Source: Chryseomicrobium palamuruense
Lineage (GTDB): Bacteria; Bacillota; Bacilli; Bacillales_A; Planococcaceae
DNA: 64,000 nucleotides
Assembly: GCF_042649045.1 (NCBI RefSeq)
Contig: NZ_JBHSEF010000009.1
Coordinates: forward strand, 310,001 to 374,000
Direction: 5' to 3'
This document shows, piece after piece, positions 1 through 7,974 of the stretch (position 1 is the stretch's first letter; the number at the start of each line of letters is the position of its first letter). The notes under the pieces are model-generated. The model searched no databases. It worked only from the letters and a program-made list of their open reading frames with translations, and had not been told where the DNA came from. The position numbers were made by a program, and so were the translations under genes.

Positions 1-124
1 GTTTGACCAAGGCGTCAAGTCCATCTATTTGGACGTCGAGACAGACAACGAACAAGCGCTTTCCATTTATGAGCGCGTCGGATTCCAGACAGTGAATCAT
101 ACGAAGTATTGGAAATTGACATGA
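1..124 (+). CDS. GNAT-family N-acetyltransferase, C-terminal end (partial)
   Basis: Only the last 40 codons are in the window; reading starts at base 2 and ends with TGA at 122-124. The tail runs from a YLDVETDN segment through ALSIYERVGF and ends in a Tyr-Trp-Lys stretch. The pattern of a beta strand, then Asn-x-x-Ala, then Tyr-x-x-x-Gly-Phe is the C-terminal signature of GNAT acetyltransferases, where the Tyr lies close to acetyl-CoA. The acceptor substrate cannot be judged. A rho-independent terminator follows within 7 bases, so this is the last gene of its transcript. Confidence 0.8.
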   Translation, partial: FDQGVKSIYLDVETDNEQALSIYERVGFQTVNHTKYWKLT

Positions 125-130
125 ACGGAG

Positions 131-162
131 AGCACCTTTTCTTAGCGGAAGAGGTGCTTTTT
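131..162 (+). terminator. Rho-independent terminator of the GNAT gene
   Basis: A 7-bp stem AGCACCT / AGGTGCT (131-137 with 152-158) is followed by a T run. It starts 6 bases after the GNAT stop codon. Confidence 0.85.
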
Positions 163-168
163 GACGAT

Positions 169-289
169 TTAGATGTGGAGAACGCTCGTTCAGAAACCGT
201 GAGCTAATACGGGGGCTCCAAAAATGCGCACTTTGCATTTCTGGAGGTCACGGATTAGTGAAGGGGTTTCTAGCGTTCGCAACTCGATA
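169..289 (+). repeat. H hairpin element, copy H1 (complete)
   Basis: Left end TTAGATGTGGAG and right end GCAACTCGAT match the H family. The 121 bp fold end to end: AACGCT (181-186) pairs with AGCGTT (272-277), AGAAACC (192-198) with GGTTTCT (265-271), CTAAT (204-208) with ATTAG (254-258), and AAATGC with GCATTT around a GCACTTT loop. Most stem bases differ from those of H3 or H12, yet the fold is the same. It lies just after the GNAT terminator, in the sense of the flanking genes. Confidence 0.85.
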
Positions 290-292
290 ATG

Positions 293-374
293 CTAGATGT
301 GAAGAACGCTCGCTCCCTTTGCCTCAATGGCCGCGATGGCATTTGGCATGGATTTCAAGCCTGCGCAACTCGAT
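293..374 (+). repeat. H hairpin element, copy H2 (chimeric, deleted)
   Basis: This 82-bp copy has the left end CTAGATGTG and the left arm of the H1 type. From the CTTTGCCTCAATGG stretch onward it has the right half of the H5/H12 type. The left half of the apex is missing, so the fold is broken. It looks like a recombination or slippage product between two H subtypes. Confidence 0.75.
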
Positions 375-378
375 ATCA

Positions 379-498
379 CTAGATGTGGAGCCACCTGCTC
401 CAGAAACTCCGAGAAAATCAGGCGTGCCCAATGAGGCGTCCTTTGCCTCAATGGGTGCGAATGATTTTAGAGTGTGTTTCTAGGTGGCGTAACTCGAT
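379..498 (+). repeat. H hairpin element, copy H3 (complete)
   Basis: This full 120-bp copy runs from CTAGATGTGGAG to AACTCGAT. CCACCT (391-396) pairs with AGGTGG (482-487), AGAAAC (402-407) with GTTTCT (476-481), AAAATCA (414-420) with TGATTTT (462-468), and GAGGC (433-437) with GCCTC (445-449) around loop GTCCTTT. Its right end runs directly into the ribosome binding site of the next gene (AAGGAGG at 499-505), so the element forms the whole near-upstream region of that gene. Confidence 0.85.
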
Positions 499-514
499 AA
501 GGAGGATGTTACCA

Positions 515-1219
515 ATGAAGATTTTCGCACATAGAGGCTGTTCTGGAGACTATCCAGAAAATACACTCGCCGCATTTCGTGCCGCACGAGAACTTCCTAT
601 TGAAGGAATCGAACTGGATGTACATTTATCGCGTGACGGCGAGCTCATGGTTATCCATGATGAATCAGTCGACCGGACAACAGATGGTTCTGGCTTTGTA
701 AAAGACATGATGAGTGAAGAACTGCGCATGTTGGATGCAGGCATTTGGAAAGGGGAGGCGTTTGCAAATGAACGTATCCCGTTTTTATCAGAAGTGTTGG
801 AGCTGTTTAAAGACACAACGCATGTTGTAAATATCGAATTGAAATCGGATATCTTCCCGTATGAAGGCATGGCGGACCGCGTGTTAAGACTCGTAGATAC
901 GTTTCAGATGCGCGACCGTGTAATTCTGTCATCCTTCGATCACGAGACAATTGCGTACGTCGCGAAAATCTACCCGGATGTGGAAACGGCTGCGTTGACA
1001 ATGGAAGTACTTATGGACGTTCCTGCATATTTGAAACGCCTAGGCGTTTCGTCTGCACACGTATTCTTCCCAACCGCGTTTCGTCGTATGGGGCACGAGC
1101 TGAAAGCAGCGAACTACCCGGTGCGCGCATACACAGTGAACGAAGTGGCGTACGCTGATATGCTACGCAAAGTAGGCATTGATGCTATTTTTACGGACTA
1201 TCCGGAACGGTTTTTGTAG
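515..1219 (+). CDS. Glycerophosphodiester phosphodiesterase
   Basis: A 234-residue cytoplasmic GDPD that hydrolyses glycerophosphodiesters to glycerol 3-phosphate and an alcohol. The family hallmarks are visible: His6-Arg-Gly, Glu15-Asn-Thr, Glu33 and Asp35 (metal ligands) and the second catalytic His48 in VIHDE. No signal peptide is seen. The start at 515 is chosen because AAGGAGG lies 9 bases upstream. The frame is open further upstream to 383, but those codons are only the H3 repeat read through, and the same peptide appears from other H copies. No promoter is visible between H3 and the start, so the gene is read either from inside the repeat cluster or from further upstream. It is followed by a 22-bp repeat array and a terminator that points at the convergent neighbour. 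Confidence 0.9.
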   Translation: MKIFAHRGCSGDYPENTLAAFRAARELPIEGIELDVHLSRDGELMVIHDESVDRTTDGSGFVKDMMSEELRMLDAGIWKGEAFANERIPFLSEVLELFKDTTHVVNIELKSDIFPYEGMADRVLRLVDTFQMRDRVILSSFDHETIAYVAKIYPDVETAALTMEVLMDVPAYLKRLGVSSAHVFFPTAFRRMGHELKAANYPVRAYTVNEVAYADMLRKVGIDAIFTDYPERFL

Positions 1220-1272
1220 AGGGGATTATCAGAATGGCAGGTAGTGAGGCGGGTTGCGGGGAAGAAGTGAGG

Positions 1273-1345
1273 AATGGACCGGGTAGAGATCTTGAATGGA
1301 CCGGGTAGGAACTTCCAATGGACCTGGTAAAGTCATCGAATGGAT
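1273..1345 (+). repeat. 22-bp iteron-like array, ATGGACCGGGTA type (4 units)
   Basis: AATGGACCGGGTA-like cores start at 1273, 1295, 1317 and 1339, exactly 22 bp apart, with variable bases between cores. The last unit is degenerate (ATGGATCTCTCCC). The same core with the same period recurs at 49379-49536 and, inverted, at 31984-32012. Confidence 0.8.
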
Positions 1346-1364
1346 CTCTCCCTAACCAACTGAA

Positions 1365-1401
1365 AACGGCACATGACAAGTAACCTGTCATGTGCCGTTT
1401 C
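1365..1401 (-). terminator. Strong bidirectional terminator hairpin
   Basis: A 14-bp perfect stem (AACGGCACATGACA with its complement) and a 7-base loop lie between the convergent GDPD and DUF2804 genes. There is a short T run on the + side and an A run on the other side, so it can serve both. Confidence 0.8.
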
Positions 1402-1408
1402 TATGTGG

Positions 1409-2435
1409 TTACCACTTTGCTTTATGTTCTTCGACGCTACCTAGCATGTGGGAAATGGTTAACTGGCCATAGCCTTCTACATCAATGGTTCCGTGGAAGT
1501 ACCCGAACATCTGATGAACTGCCGAGTGCACAAGCTTCATGTTTGTTCGCGCAATTCGTTCAAAAAATGGCGTGAATGTCAGGTTCACATCCGAGGAAAA
1601 CTTCGTCTTCAATGTCCATGGCTTCATATAGTTGGTTGTATCATATGTAAATAGTACATCTTCACTGATTTTATAGAGCTTTCTGTCAATAAACACGGCG
1701 TTTTCCGTCATCCCTGTCCCGTCCGTCCACTTGCCGCCAAAATTTAAGCCGACTCGTTTGTTGCCGATACGTTGGGAAGCAAAACCCCAATTCCATGCCG
1801 CTTCATGTGGCCAGATGCCGCGTCCGTAATCGAGCACTGCGAAGTTTTCTTGCCCGTCAAACGTGTAGCGGGTCTCTCCGTGCTCCACAAATCCGGAAGT
1901 TGGGAGTGTATGGTGCTTGGCGGTGAACTGGAAATGTTTGCGGTCCCATGGAATGACCACGTTCAAGGACTCCTGATTTTCCGGATGATCGATTTGGATC
2001 GTCGCCTTTAAGGATTCCCCTTCAAAGTCCGGAATGGAGACGAGGAGATGTGTGCGATTTTCTTTATGTATGAACTGAAGCTTCATTTCTTTCGATGAAG
2101 CTTCTATTTGAATGTAACACCTCTTCAGGCATTTGAATGCTTCGTGCCATAGGTAATGTGACAGTCTTTTCAATCAAACGTCCGGATTCATAATGGAAGA
2201 GGTAGACGAAACAGACGGCTGCATAATCCATATGACTGATGGTGGCAGAAAATAAAATTTCCTCGCCAAACACACACCAGTAGTTCCACTTTTTCTTGCG
2301 CAAATAGTTGCCGCTCAAGTTCGCTGTGATGAGTGGAGCTGCTGCATAGCCGATGGCCTGTGGATTCAAATGACCCTTTGCGTCACATAGGTTCACCGGT
2401 GCAGTCAATACGGGTTCTTTATGCTGTTTCGCCAT
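1409..2435 (-). pseudogene. DUF2804 family protein, split by a frameshift
   Basis: Two overlapping frames together give one DUF2804 protein of about 340 residues, the usual family length. The N-terminal part starts at 2435 (ATG with AGGTGA upstream) and carries the family pattern LCD-x-x-G-x-LNP, then LRKKKWNYW. The C-terminal part carries NVVIPW, YGRGIWP, GGKWTDGTGMTEN and FTPFFER, and ends in the family-typical EEHKAKW. The frames change near 2112-2122, within codons for MPEEV, by a net +1 base; there is no slippery heptamer there. Function of the family is unknown; members have been suggested to be enzyme-like beta-rich proteins. The break may be a real mutation or a sequencing error. Both halves are otherwise intact, so any mutation would be recent. 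Confidence 0.8.
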
Positions 2436-2503
2436 GTCCGTCACCTCGCATTAGTTGTATGATAACTGTATCATATTTCCAGAATAGAGATGTGTCGAAA
2501 TTT

Positions 2504-3349
2504 TTAATTGTTATACCATAGAGTCGCTAAAGTTCCTTGACCTGCATGGACTGCAAGCACTGTTGAAATATCCCCAACCACAATTTCTGTGCCTGGAGCG
2601 ACAGAACGAAGCGATTCCGCAAATTCATTCGCTTCGTCTTCACAGTTTCCGTGCATTAAGTATATCTTTTTGATGGTGTTCTTTTGGTGGGACGCTTGGA
2701 CTTTATCGAGAAGTGCTTGTTTAGCTTTCTTTAAAGAACGTACTTTTTCGCCTTCATTTAATTTTCCGTTAGGAGCGATATGGATGATTGGCTTGATTTT
2801 TAGTAAATTCCCTAAGTAGAATTGAGCACTACTTAAGCGCCCGCCGCGGTATAGCTGATCAAGAGCCCCTATCAAGATATAGTTCTCAAAATCCTTTACA
2901 CGTTGACGTAATGCTACGGCAATTTCTTCTGCAGATTTCCCAGCTGTTTGCATCTCAATGCCTTCTTCTATCAGATGCGTGATTCCAGCTGAAAGAGAAT
3001 GAGAGTCGACCAGGTGAACGTTGATTTCCGCAATTTCTGCCCCGCTCTTCGAAGAAGCAAATGTACCACTTAGTTCGTTTGATAGGTGGACGGCGATAAT
3101 CTCATCATAAGTCTCATTTAAAGTTTCGTAGAGCTTCGCGAACTCTCCAGCAGCTGGCTGTGATGTCTTTGCTTTTTCTTTGTCTTTCGCTAGACGTTCG
3201 TAGACTTCCGTCTTCGTAATCGTGACTTCATCGGCATATGTTTCTTGGTCAAAATGAATGGACAACGGCACGATGTGCACATCCGGGTTGTTCTTTAAAG
3301 TTTCTGAAGGAAAAACACTGCTGTCTGTGACCCAAGCGATTTTTGTCAT
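2504..3349 (-). CDS. DegV family fatty-acid-binding protein
   Basis: A 281-residue DegV protein, the standard length. The N-terminal strand leads to a Thr-Asp-Ser-Ser motif at residues 8-11, which in characterised DegV/FakB proteins holds the fatty acid carboxylate. The YRGGRLSSAQ motif in the second half is also typical. By analogy with Staphylococcus FakB, such proteins present exogenous fatty acids to the kinase FakA for phosphorylation; whether this paralogue does so is inference. The Met at 3349 is preferred over the one at 3373 because AAAGGAAG lies about 10 bases before it. The PlsY-like acyltransferase gene starts divergently from the next gene but lies upstream on the same strand, so both may serve phospholipid synthesis. 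Confidence 0.88.
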   Translation of the reverse strand: MTKIAWVTDSSVFPSETLKNNPDVHIVPLSIHFDQETYADEVTITKTEVYERLAKDKEKAKTSQPAAGEFAKLYETLNETYDEIIAVHLSNELSGTFASSKSGAEIAEINVHLVDSHSLSAGITHLIEEGIEMQTAGKSAEEIAVALRQRVKDFENYILIGALDQLYRGGRLSSAQFYLGNLLKIKPIIHIAPNGKLNEGEKVRSLKKAKQALLDKVQASHQKNTIKKIYLMHGNCEDEANEFAESLRSVAPGTEIVVGDISTVLAVHAGQGTLATLWYNN

Positions 3350-3423
3350 ATGTGATAGACACTTCCTTTTCATTATTCTATGAATAATAATTATATCATG
3401 ATGTCATTCAAAATAACTTAAAA

Positions 3424-4005
3424 TTATGAAGATTTCTTGCGCCACCATCGTTCGTTCCAAGAATCCTGTGTATCAAAGTAATGACGCCAAAGGATGATGC
3501 CTACAATAAGGGAAAAGATGAGGAATAGGTCTATTTTTCCTATCCATAAAAAGTAAATGGGGTATACTAAAAATGCTATATTCATCGAAAGAGTAGCACT
3601 ACGTAAAATAGCGAACAGAATGAGGAAGACCACAGCTAAATAAGCAAACGCGAATGGGTTGAAAGCAAGGCTGGCTCCCACAAAAGTTGCAATGCCTTTG
3701 CCGCCTTTCCCTTTTAGCCAAAATGGATAGAGATGTCCAAGGATCGCAAAGAGAAACCCTAGGGAAACCCAAAGCGGACTTAGGTCAAGCCACCTCCCAA
3801 GTAGAATGATAAGTGCGCCTTTTCCGCCATCTCCTAAAAAAGTCAGAAGAAAGGCGCCTTTGCCAAGGACGGTACCTGCGTTACGGGCACCTAAATTTCC
3901 GCTTCGTTCGGCCCGCAAATCGCCCCCTTTCCACTTTCCAACAAACCACGCCGTCAGCACACTTCCGGCTAAATAACAGGTGACTAAATAGAGTGCAATG
4001 ATCAT
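3424..4005 (-). CDS. PlsY-type glycerol-3-phosphate acyltransferase (paralogue)
   Basis: A 193-residue integral membrane protein with about five hydrophobic segments. PlsY transfers the acyl group from acyl-phosphate to glycerol 3-phosphate, the first step of phosphatidic acid synthesis. Motif 1 is seen as SGNLGARNAG (residues 35-44) and motif 2 as the GHLYPFWLKGKGGKG stretch (residues 90-104). Motif 1 usually reads GNLGATN; here Arg41 replaces Thr, a feature of the second PlsY-like copy found in some Bacillales. It may be an accessory copy, with the housekeeping plsY elsewhere. Its neighbour DegV also deals with fatty acids. The enzyme type is fairly certain, its in vivo role less so. Confidence 0.85.
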   Translation of the reverse strand: MIIALYLVTCYLAGSVLTAWFVGKWKGGDLRAERSGNLGARNAGTVLGKGAFLLTFLGDGGKGALIILLGRWLDLSPLWVSLGFLFAILGHLYPFWLKGKGGKGIATFVGASLAFNPFAFAYLAVVFLILFAILRSATLSMNIAFLVYPIYFLWIGKIDLFLIFSLIVGIILWRHYFDTQDSWNERWWRKKSS

Positions 4006-4098
4006 ACGGAATTCCCCCTTACTTCTAGTGTATCATATGGTGATTGTGTGTATGAATTTGGTACAATAGAGGGAGTTCGGATGAAGGAGAGAATACCA

Positions 4099-4653
4099 AT
4101 GAATGTACGTGAAGCAATTGAATCGAGACGCTCGATTAAGAAGTTTAATGGCCAGCCGGTCACAAAAGAGCAAGTAGTAGAAATTGTTCAGGCAGGGACA
4201 TGGGCACCAAACCACGGGACGCGGGAGCCTTGGCGTTTAGTAGGGGCGGCAGGAGGGAAGATGGATCGTATCGTGGACGCGATCAAAGAGGTAGCTTTTC
4301 CGAAGTGGCGTGAGATGAGTGGAGAGGAGCTTGACGTGGCGCTTGCGAAATTCCGTTTGCCGGGTGCTGTGTTATTTGTTGTGGTTCCTGAGGATGCGCG
4401 TCAGAAGGAGCGTTTAGAGGACTTCGGTGCGGTGAGTGCGATGATTCAGAACATGCAGCTTGCGGCGTGGGAGATGGGCATCGGCTCGTGCTGGAAGACA
4501 CCACCGTTCATTGACCACCCGAAATTCCGCTCTACGCTAGGCATCAAGCCAGGCGAACGCATCATCAGCATGTTGCAACTCGGCCACTTCGACGAAGCGC
4601 CGAAAGCGAAAGAGCGCAAGCCAGCGGAAGAAATCGTGACATTTTTTGAGTAA
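4099..4653 (+). CDS. Nitroreductase family FMN protein (YdjA/YfhC-like)
   Basis: A 184-residue short nitroreductase-fold flavoprotein. The N-terminal RRSIKKF binds FMN phosphate in this family. APNHGTREPWRL matches the A-P-x-H-G-x-x-x-P-W stretch of the YdjA-type subgroup, and GIGSCWKTPPF is the C-terminal FMN-site segment. Such enzymes use NAD(P)H to reduce nitro compounds or quinones; the natural substrate is unknown. The start at 4099 has AAGGAGAG eight bases upstream; upstream in-frame codons lack a ribosome site. It is a single-gene unit with its own terminator at 4661. Confidence 0.87.
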   Translation: MNVREAIESRRSIKKFNGQPVTKEQVVEIVQAGTWAPNHGTREPWRLVGAAGGKMDRIVDAIKEVAFPKWREMSGEELDVALAKFRLPGAVLFVVVPEDARQKERLEDFGAVSAMIQNMQLAAWEMGIGSCWKTPPFIDHPKFRSTLGIKPGERIISMLQLGHFDEAPKAKERKPAEEIVTFFE

Positions 4654-4660
4654 ATAAAGG

Positions 4661-4702
4661 AAGCTAGGGCTGCAAGTTTATATGCGGCACCTAGCTTTTT
4701 TG
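4661..4702 (+). terminator. Rho-independent terminator of the nitroreductase gene
   Basis: AAGCTAGG (4661-4668) pairs with CCTAGCTT (4690-4697), followed by TTTTTT. Confidence 0.85.
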
Positions 4703-4757
4703 TATGGAATGTATTTGAACTAAATCTCCATATAAATAGAATTCTTTCAAGTCATCA

Positions 4758-4898
4758 TGAATCGTCTCAAAACCTTCGCTTTTCTGAGGGAGCACACCCA
4801 AGCCTCCTCCGGGTTACCCAAAGCTACGCTTTGCTCCCCCGTGTGGGGTCTCGGTCGCACTCTGAACCTCTAGAAGTCTTCGGTTTTGATCCAATTCA
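4758..4898. repeat. K palindromic element, copy K1 (uninterrupted form)
   Basis: A 141-bp palindromic repeat between convergent genes. Outer arms TGAAT-CGTC-TCAAAACC (4758-4774) and GGTTTTGA-TCCA-ATTCA (4882-4898) pair as 5 plus 8 bp around a 4x4 internal loop. The core has CCTCCTCCGGGTTACCC, an apex CAAAGC-TAC-GCTTTG, then CTCCCCCGTGTGGGGTC. Copies at 28956 and 35152 share the core but have a 127-bp H element in the apex, so this copy shows the empty site. CATTCTCT follows the right arm here and at the matching end of the other two. Confidence 0.8.
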
Positions 4899-4987
4899 TT
4901 CTCTTGTATTGCTAATTGAATAATGAATCTAACAACCGATCCAATCGATAACCGAGGGGCGGACCGTGTCGCGAAACGTGTCGCAAA

Positions 4988-5035
4988 GAAAAAAGGGCCA
5001 CCCCATGCTATATACCCTGCATGGAGCGCCCCTAA
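4988..5035 (-). terminator. Terminator of the M20 dipeptidase gene
   Basis: On the minus strand a GC-rich stem (CCATGC paired with GCATGG, extended by GGGC with GCCC) is followed by CTTTTTTC. It lies just beyond the stop codon of the dipeptidase. Confidence 0.75.
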
Positions 5036-5039
5036 TTTT

Positions 5040-6434
5040 TTACTTCTTCAACTCGTCCGGCGTGAACTTCGCCATTTTCTCATAGTAGTTACCGATGACA
5101 CGAAGACCTTTGTCGAAGTTCTCAAGATGGAAGTGCTCGTTCGGCGCATGGAAGTTCTCGGACGCTAAGCCGAAGCCCATAAGGACAACAGGCAATCCTA
5201 AGATTTCATCAAATGACGCGACGATTGGAATCGAGCCGCCGCCACGAACATACGCTGTCGGAACATTGTATACTGCCTCGTAGCTGGCACCCGCTGTTTG
5301 AATCGCTGGGTGGTCATATGGCGTGATAAATGGTTTTCCTTTGTCGAACTCAGAAACCGTCACTTCGACGCCATGTGGTTTATTTGCTTCCACATGCGCT
5401 TTGAGTTTCGCCACGATCTCATCCGGATCTTGGTCTGGAACAAGGCGGCAAGTGATTTTTGCACCGGCTTCGTTCGGAAGAACTGTCTTGATTCCTTCAC
5501 CAGAGAAGCCACCAAATACTCCGTTGATTTCGAGTGTTGGGCGAGCCCATACACGCTCAAGATGGGTGAATCCTGGTTCTCCAAATAGAGCAGGCACCTT
5601 TAACTCTTCTTTTAATGCCACTTCATCAAATTCAAGTGCTGCATACGCCGCCCGTTCTTCTTCTGAAAGTTCACGAACGTTCTCGTAGAAGCCGTCGACT
5701 TGGATCGTGCCTTCCTTGTCGCGGAACGAAGCTAGAAGTTCCACGATTGCGTGAAGAGCATTTTGGACGCCTCCTCCGTAAAGTCCGGAGTGAAGGTCGC
5801 CTTTCGCCCCTTTTACGTCGATTTGAATTCCTGCAAGACCACGTAGACCGTAACATACCGCCGGTTGGACAGGACCTTGCATGCCTGTATCTGAAATGAC
5901 GATGACGTCTGCTGCGAGAGCGTCTTTGTTTTCTTCGACATATGCATCAAGATTCGGGCTACCGATCTCTTCTTCGCCTTCGATCAAGAACTTGATGTTG
6001 ACCGGAAGTACGCCGGTTTCTTTTAGAAGCGCTTCTACTGCTTTGACGTGCATGAACACTTGGCCTTTGTCGTCACTTGCTCCGCGTGCAAAGATTTTGT
6101 TGTCACGGACTGTTGCTTCGAACGGAGCTGTCTCCCATAAGTGAAGCGGATCAACAGGCTGCACGTCATAATGGCCGTACATTAAAATAGTGGGCTTGCC
6201 GGGAGCGTGTAACCAGTCCGCGTATACGACCGGATGCCCTGCAGTTTGGTCAATCTTCACGTTTTCAAGACCAGCTTGTCGCATCGATTCGGCTAACCAT
6301 TCCGCTCCTTTTTTCATGTCTTCTTTGTGTTCAGATAGAGATGAAATACTTGGAATAGCTAAGAATTCTTGAAGTTCAGCTAAATGCGTAGCGCGGTGAT
6401 TTGTGAAGAATTTGTCAAGTTGTGGTGAATGCAT
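5040..6434 (-). CDS. M20 family metallo-dipeptidase
   Basis: A 464-residue cytosolic M20 zinc peptidase of the long dipeptidase subgroup. Visible hallmarks are the metal-binding HYD motif at residues 88-90 (YGHYDVQPVDP), the bridging Asp in RGASDDKGQ at 117-125, and the general base and ligand glutamates in EGEEEIGS at 152-159. A lid or dimerisation domain occupies roughly 200-310, then the catalytic fold resumes. It likely cleaves dipeptides or N-acyl amino acids; the exact substrate is not visible. The ATG at 6434 has AAAGAGGG about 8 bases upstream. It is monocistronic with a terminator at 5035-4988, facing element K1. Confidence 0.9.
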   Translation of the reverse strand: MHSPQLDKFFTNHRATHLAELQEFLAIPSISSLSEHKEDMKKGAEWLAESMRQAGLENVKIDQTAGHPVVYADWLHAPGKPTILMYGHYDVQPVDPLHLWETAPFEATVRDNKIFARGASDDKGQVFMHVKAVEALLKETGVLPVNIKFLIEGEEEIGSPNLDAYVEENKDALAADVIVISDTGMQGPVQPAVCYGLRGLAGIQIDVKGAKGDLHSGLYGGGVQNALHAIVELLASFRDKEGTIQVDGFYENVRELSEEERAAYAALEFDEVALKEELKVPALFGEPGFTHLERVWARPTLEINGVFGGFSGEGIKTVLPNEAGAKITCRLVPDQDPDEIVAKLKAHVEANKPHGVEVTVSEFDKGKPFITPYDHPAIQTAGASYEAVYNVPTAYVRGGGSIPIVASFDEILGLPVVLMGFGLASENFHAPNEHFHLENFDKGLRVIGNYYEKMAKFTPDELKK

Positions 6435-6582
6435 CGAATCCCTCTTTCTTGGTATGTAAGATAGGTCTAGTATAGCAAACTTTCAAAAAACAAGTAGTTT
6501 CACACCATGAAAAAGTCGACTTATGGTATGATAAATTCATCGAAAATTTTGAGCGTTACTTAATAGGAGGAAACAACAACTA

Positions 6583-7848
6583 ATGGAATTTGTCTATCTA
6601 GGCATCTGTTTAGCACTGTCCTTTTTCTTTTCGGGCAGTGAAACCGCATTAACAGCAGTAAATAGGATGAAGGTCCAGCTTCGGGCTGAGCAAGGGGATC
6701 GTGCGTCACAAAATCTTCTCATGCTCCTGTCTAAGCCGGACCGAATGATTACCACCATCCTAATCGGAAACAATATCGTGAATATCGCGATGCCGACGTT
6801 ATTGACGATTATCGCATTATATTATGGATGGGACATTGCAGTTGCAACGGCTATCCTGACTGTCTTAATTATTATCTTTGGAGAAGTATTACCAAAAACG
6901 ATTTCGGTGACGTTTTCAGACCGAATTGCTTACTTGGTATTTCCAATCATCGGGGTACTTGTTTATATCTTGCGCCCGATCACATTCCTACTTGCCCAAC
7001 TGACCAATGTTTTTATCCGCATCCTGTCAAAAGGTGCTGTGAAAGAAGCGACACTGACAAAAGAAGAACTTCGTTCGATGGTCGATATTGCGTCAACAGA
7101 AGGAACGTTTGAAGAAGCAGAATCGGAACGTTTAAAAGGTGTACTCGATTTCCCACATAAAGATGTAGAAGATGTACTGGAAACGCACCGGACGGAAATC
7201 GTTGGGATTCCTACGACGGCAACTTTTGAAGAAGTCCGCGCAATTATTTTAGATAATAATTACACGCGATACCCTGTGTATGAGGAAAGCATGGATGAAA
7301 TCATCGGAATGTTCTACTCGAAATTGTTCATTGAGTGGACAATGAACCCGAGCCGTCCATTTGAAGAGTTCATTGATCGTGAACCGTTATTCGTCGTGAA
7401 GTCACTCAGCGTTGAGAAAGTGTATAAGCAAATGCTTGCAAAGAAAAAACATATGGCCATCGTTCTGGATGAATACGGTGGAACACTAGGAATTGTCACG
7501 CATGAAGACATCATTGAGGAAATGATTGGGCAAGAAATTGAAGATGAGACGGATGAAGGGGAAGAGCCGCTCGTGTATGAGCATACGGCAGAACGCCTGG
7601 TATGTGCCGCTCGTTTTGAAATCGAAGACTTCAATCATTTGATGGAACTGGATATTGAAACAGAAAACGAGACCATCGGTGGATTTATTATGGAGATCCT
7701 CGGTCACGTGCCGGACGAGGGCGAACGTGTTTCGTATGATGACTTGATGTTTGAAGTCAACGAAATGGACCGTAACCGAATTGTGAAATTGACGGTGACT
7801 CGTCAACCAAAAGAAGAAGTAACAGAAGAAAACCTAGCCAACGCGTAA
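6583..7848 (+). CDS. CNNM/CorC-type membrane protein (DUF21, CBS pair, CorC_HlyC)
   Basis: A 421-residue inner-membrane protein. Residues 1-190 are a DUF21/CNNM domain with about four membrane segments; the first contains FFSGSETALTA. Two CBS motifs follow (about 205-330), where an adenine nucleotide is bound in relatives, and a CorC_HlyC domain closes the protein (about 345-421). Bacterial CNNM proteins such as MpfA of Staphylococcus are linked to magnesium efflux or tolerance; older annotation calls them hemolysin-like. The start at 6583 has TAGGAGG 12 bases upstream. No Mg riboswitch was recognised in the 150-base leader. The terminator overlaps the stop codon. Confidence 0.9.
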   Translation: MEFVYLGICLALSFFFSGSETALTAVNRMKVQLRAEQGDRASQNLLMLLSKPDRMITTILIGNNIVNIAMPTLLTIIALYYGWDIAVATAILTVLIIIFGEVLPKTISVTFSDRIAYLVFPIIGVLVYILRPITFLLAQLTNVFIRILSKGAVKEATLTKEELRSMVDIASTEGTFEEAESERLKGVLDFPHKDVEDVLETHRTEIVGIPTTATFEEVRAIILDNNYTRYPVYEESMDEIIGMFYSKLFIEWTMNPSRPFEEFIDREPLFVVKSLSVEKVYKQMLAKKKHMAIVLDEYGGTLGIVTHEDIIEEMIGQEIEDETDEGEEPLVYEHTAERLVCAARFEIEDFNHLMELDIETENETIGGFIMEILGHVPDEGERVSYDDLMFEVNEMDRNRIVKLTVTRQPKEEVTEENLANA

Positions 7849-7868
7849 GCGTCGCTAGGTTTGTTTTT
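7831..7868 (+). terminator. Terminator overlapping the CNNM gene stop codon
   Basis: AACCTAGC (7831-7838) pairs with GCTAGGTT (7854-7861), followed by a T-rich run. The left arm is still coding and the TAA stop (7846-7848) is in the loop. Confidence 0.8.
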
Positions 7869-7974
7869 TGTCTTATTACACACTTGTAATGTTTCTGAAA
7901 GAAGACTCGATGGTTCGTAAGGTTGTTGTCTGCGATGATAAGGGTACAAAGAAATGAACCGGAGGGGAACAACC

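Noticed and set aside
383..514. A 44-codon N-terminal extension of the glycerophosphodiesterase
   Set aside because: The codons are the H3 repeat read through; nearly the same peptide arises from H9 at 29038 and H10, where no gene follows. AAGGAGG sits before 515.
2100..2130. Programmed frameshift in the DUF2804 gene
   Set aside because: No slippery sequence or internal Shine-Dalgarno site; family members have one frame.
4923..5168. Small gene after element K1
   Set aside because: It crosses the terminator of the dipeptidase gene and lies antisense to its coding end; no ribosome site.
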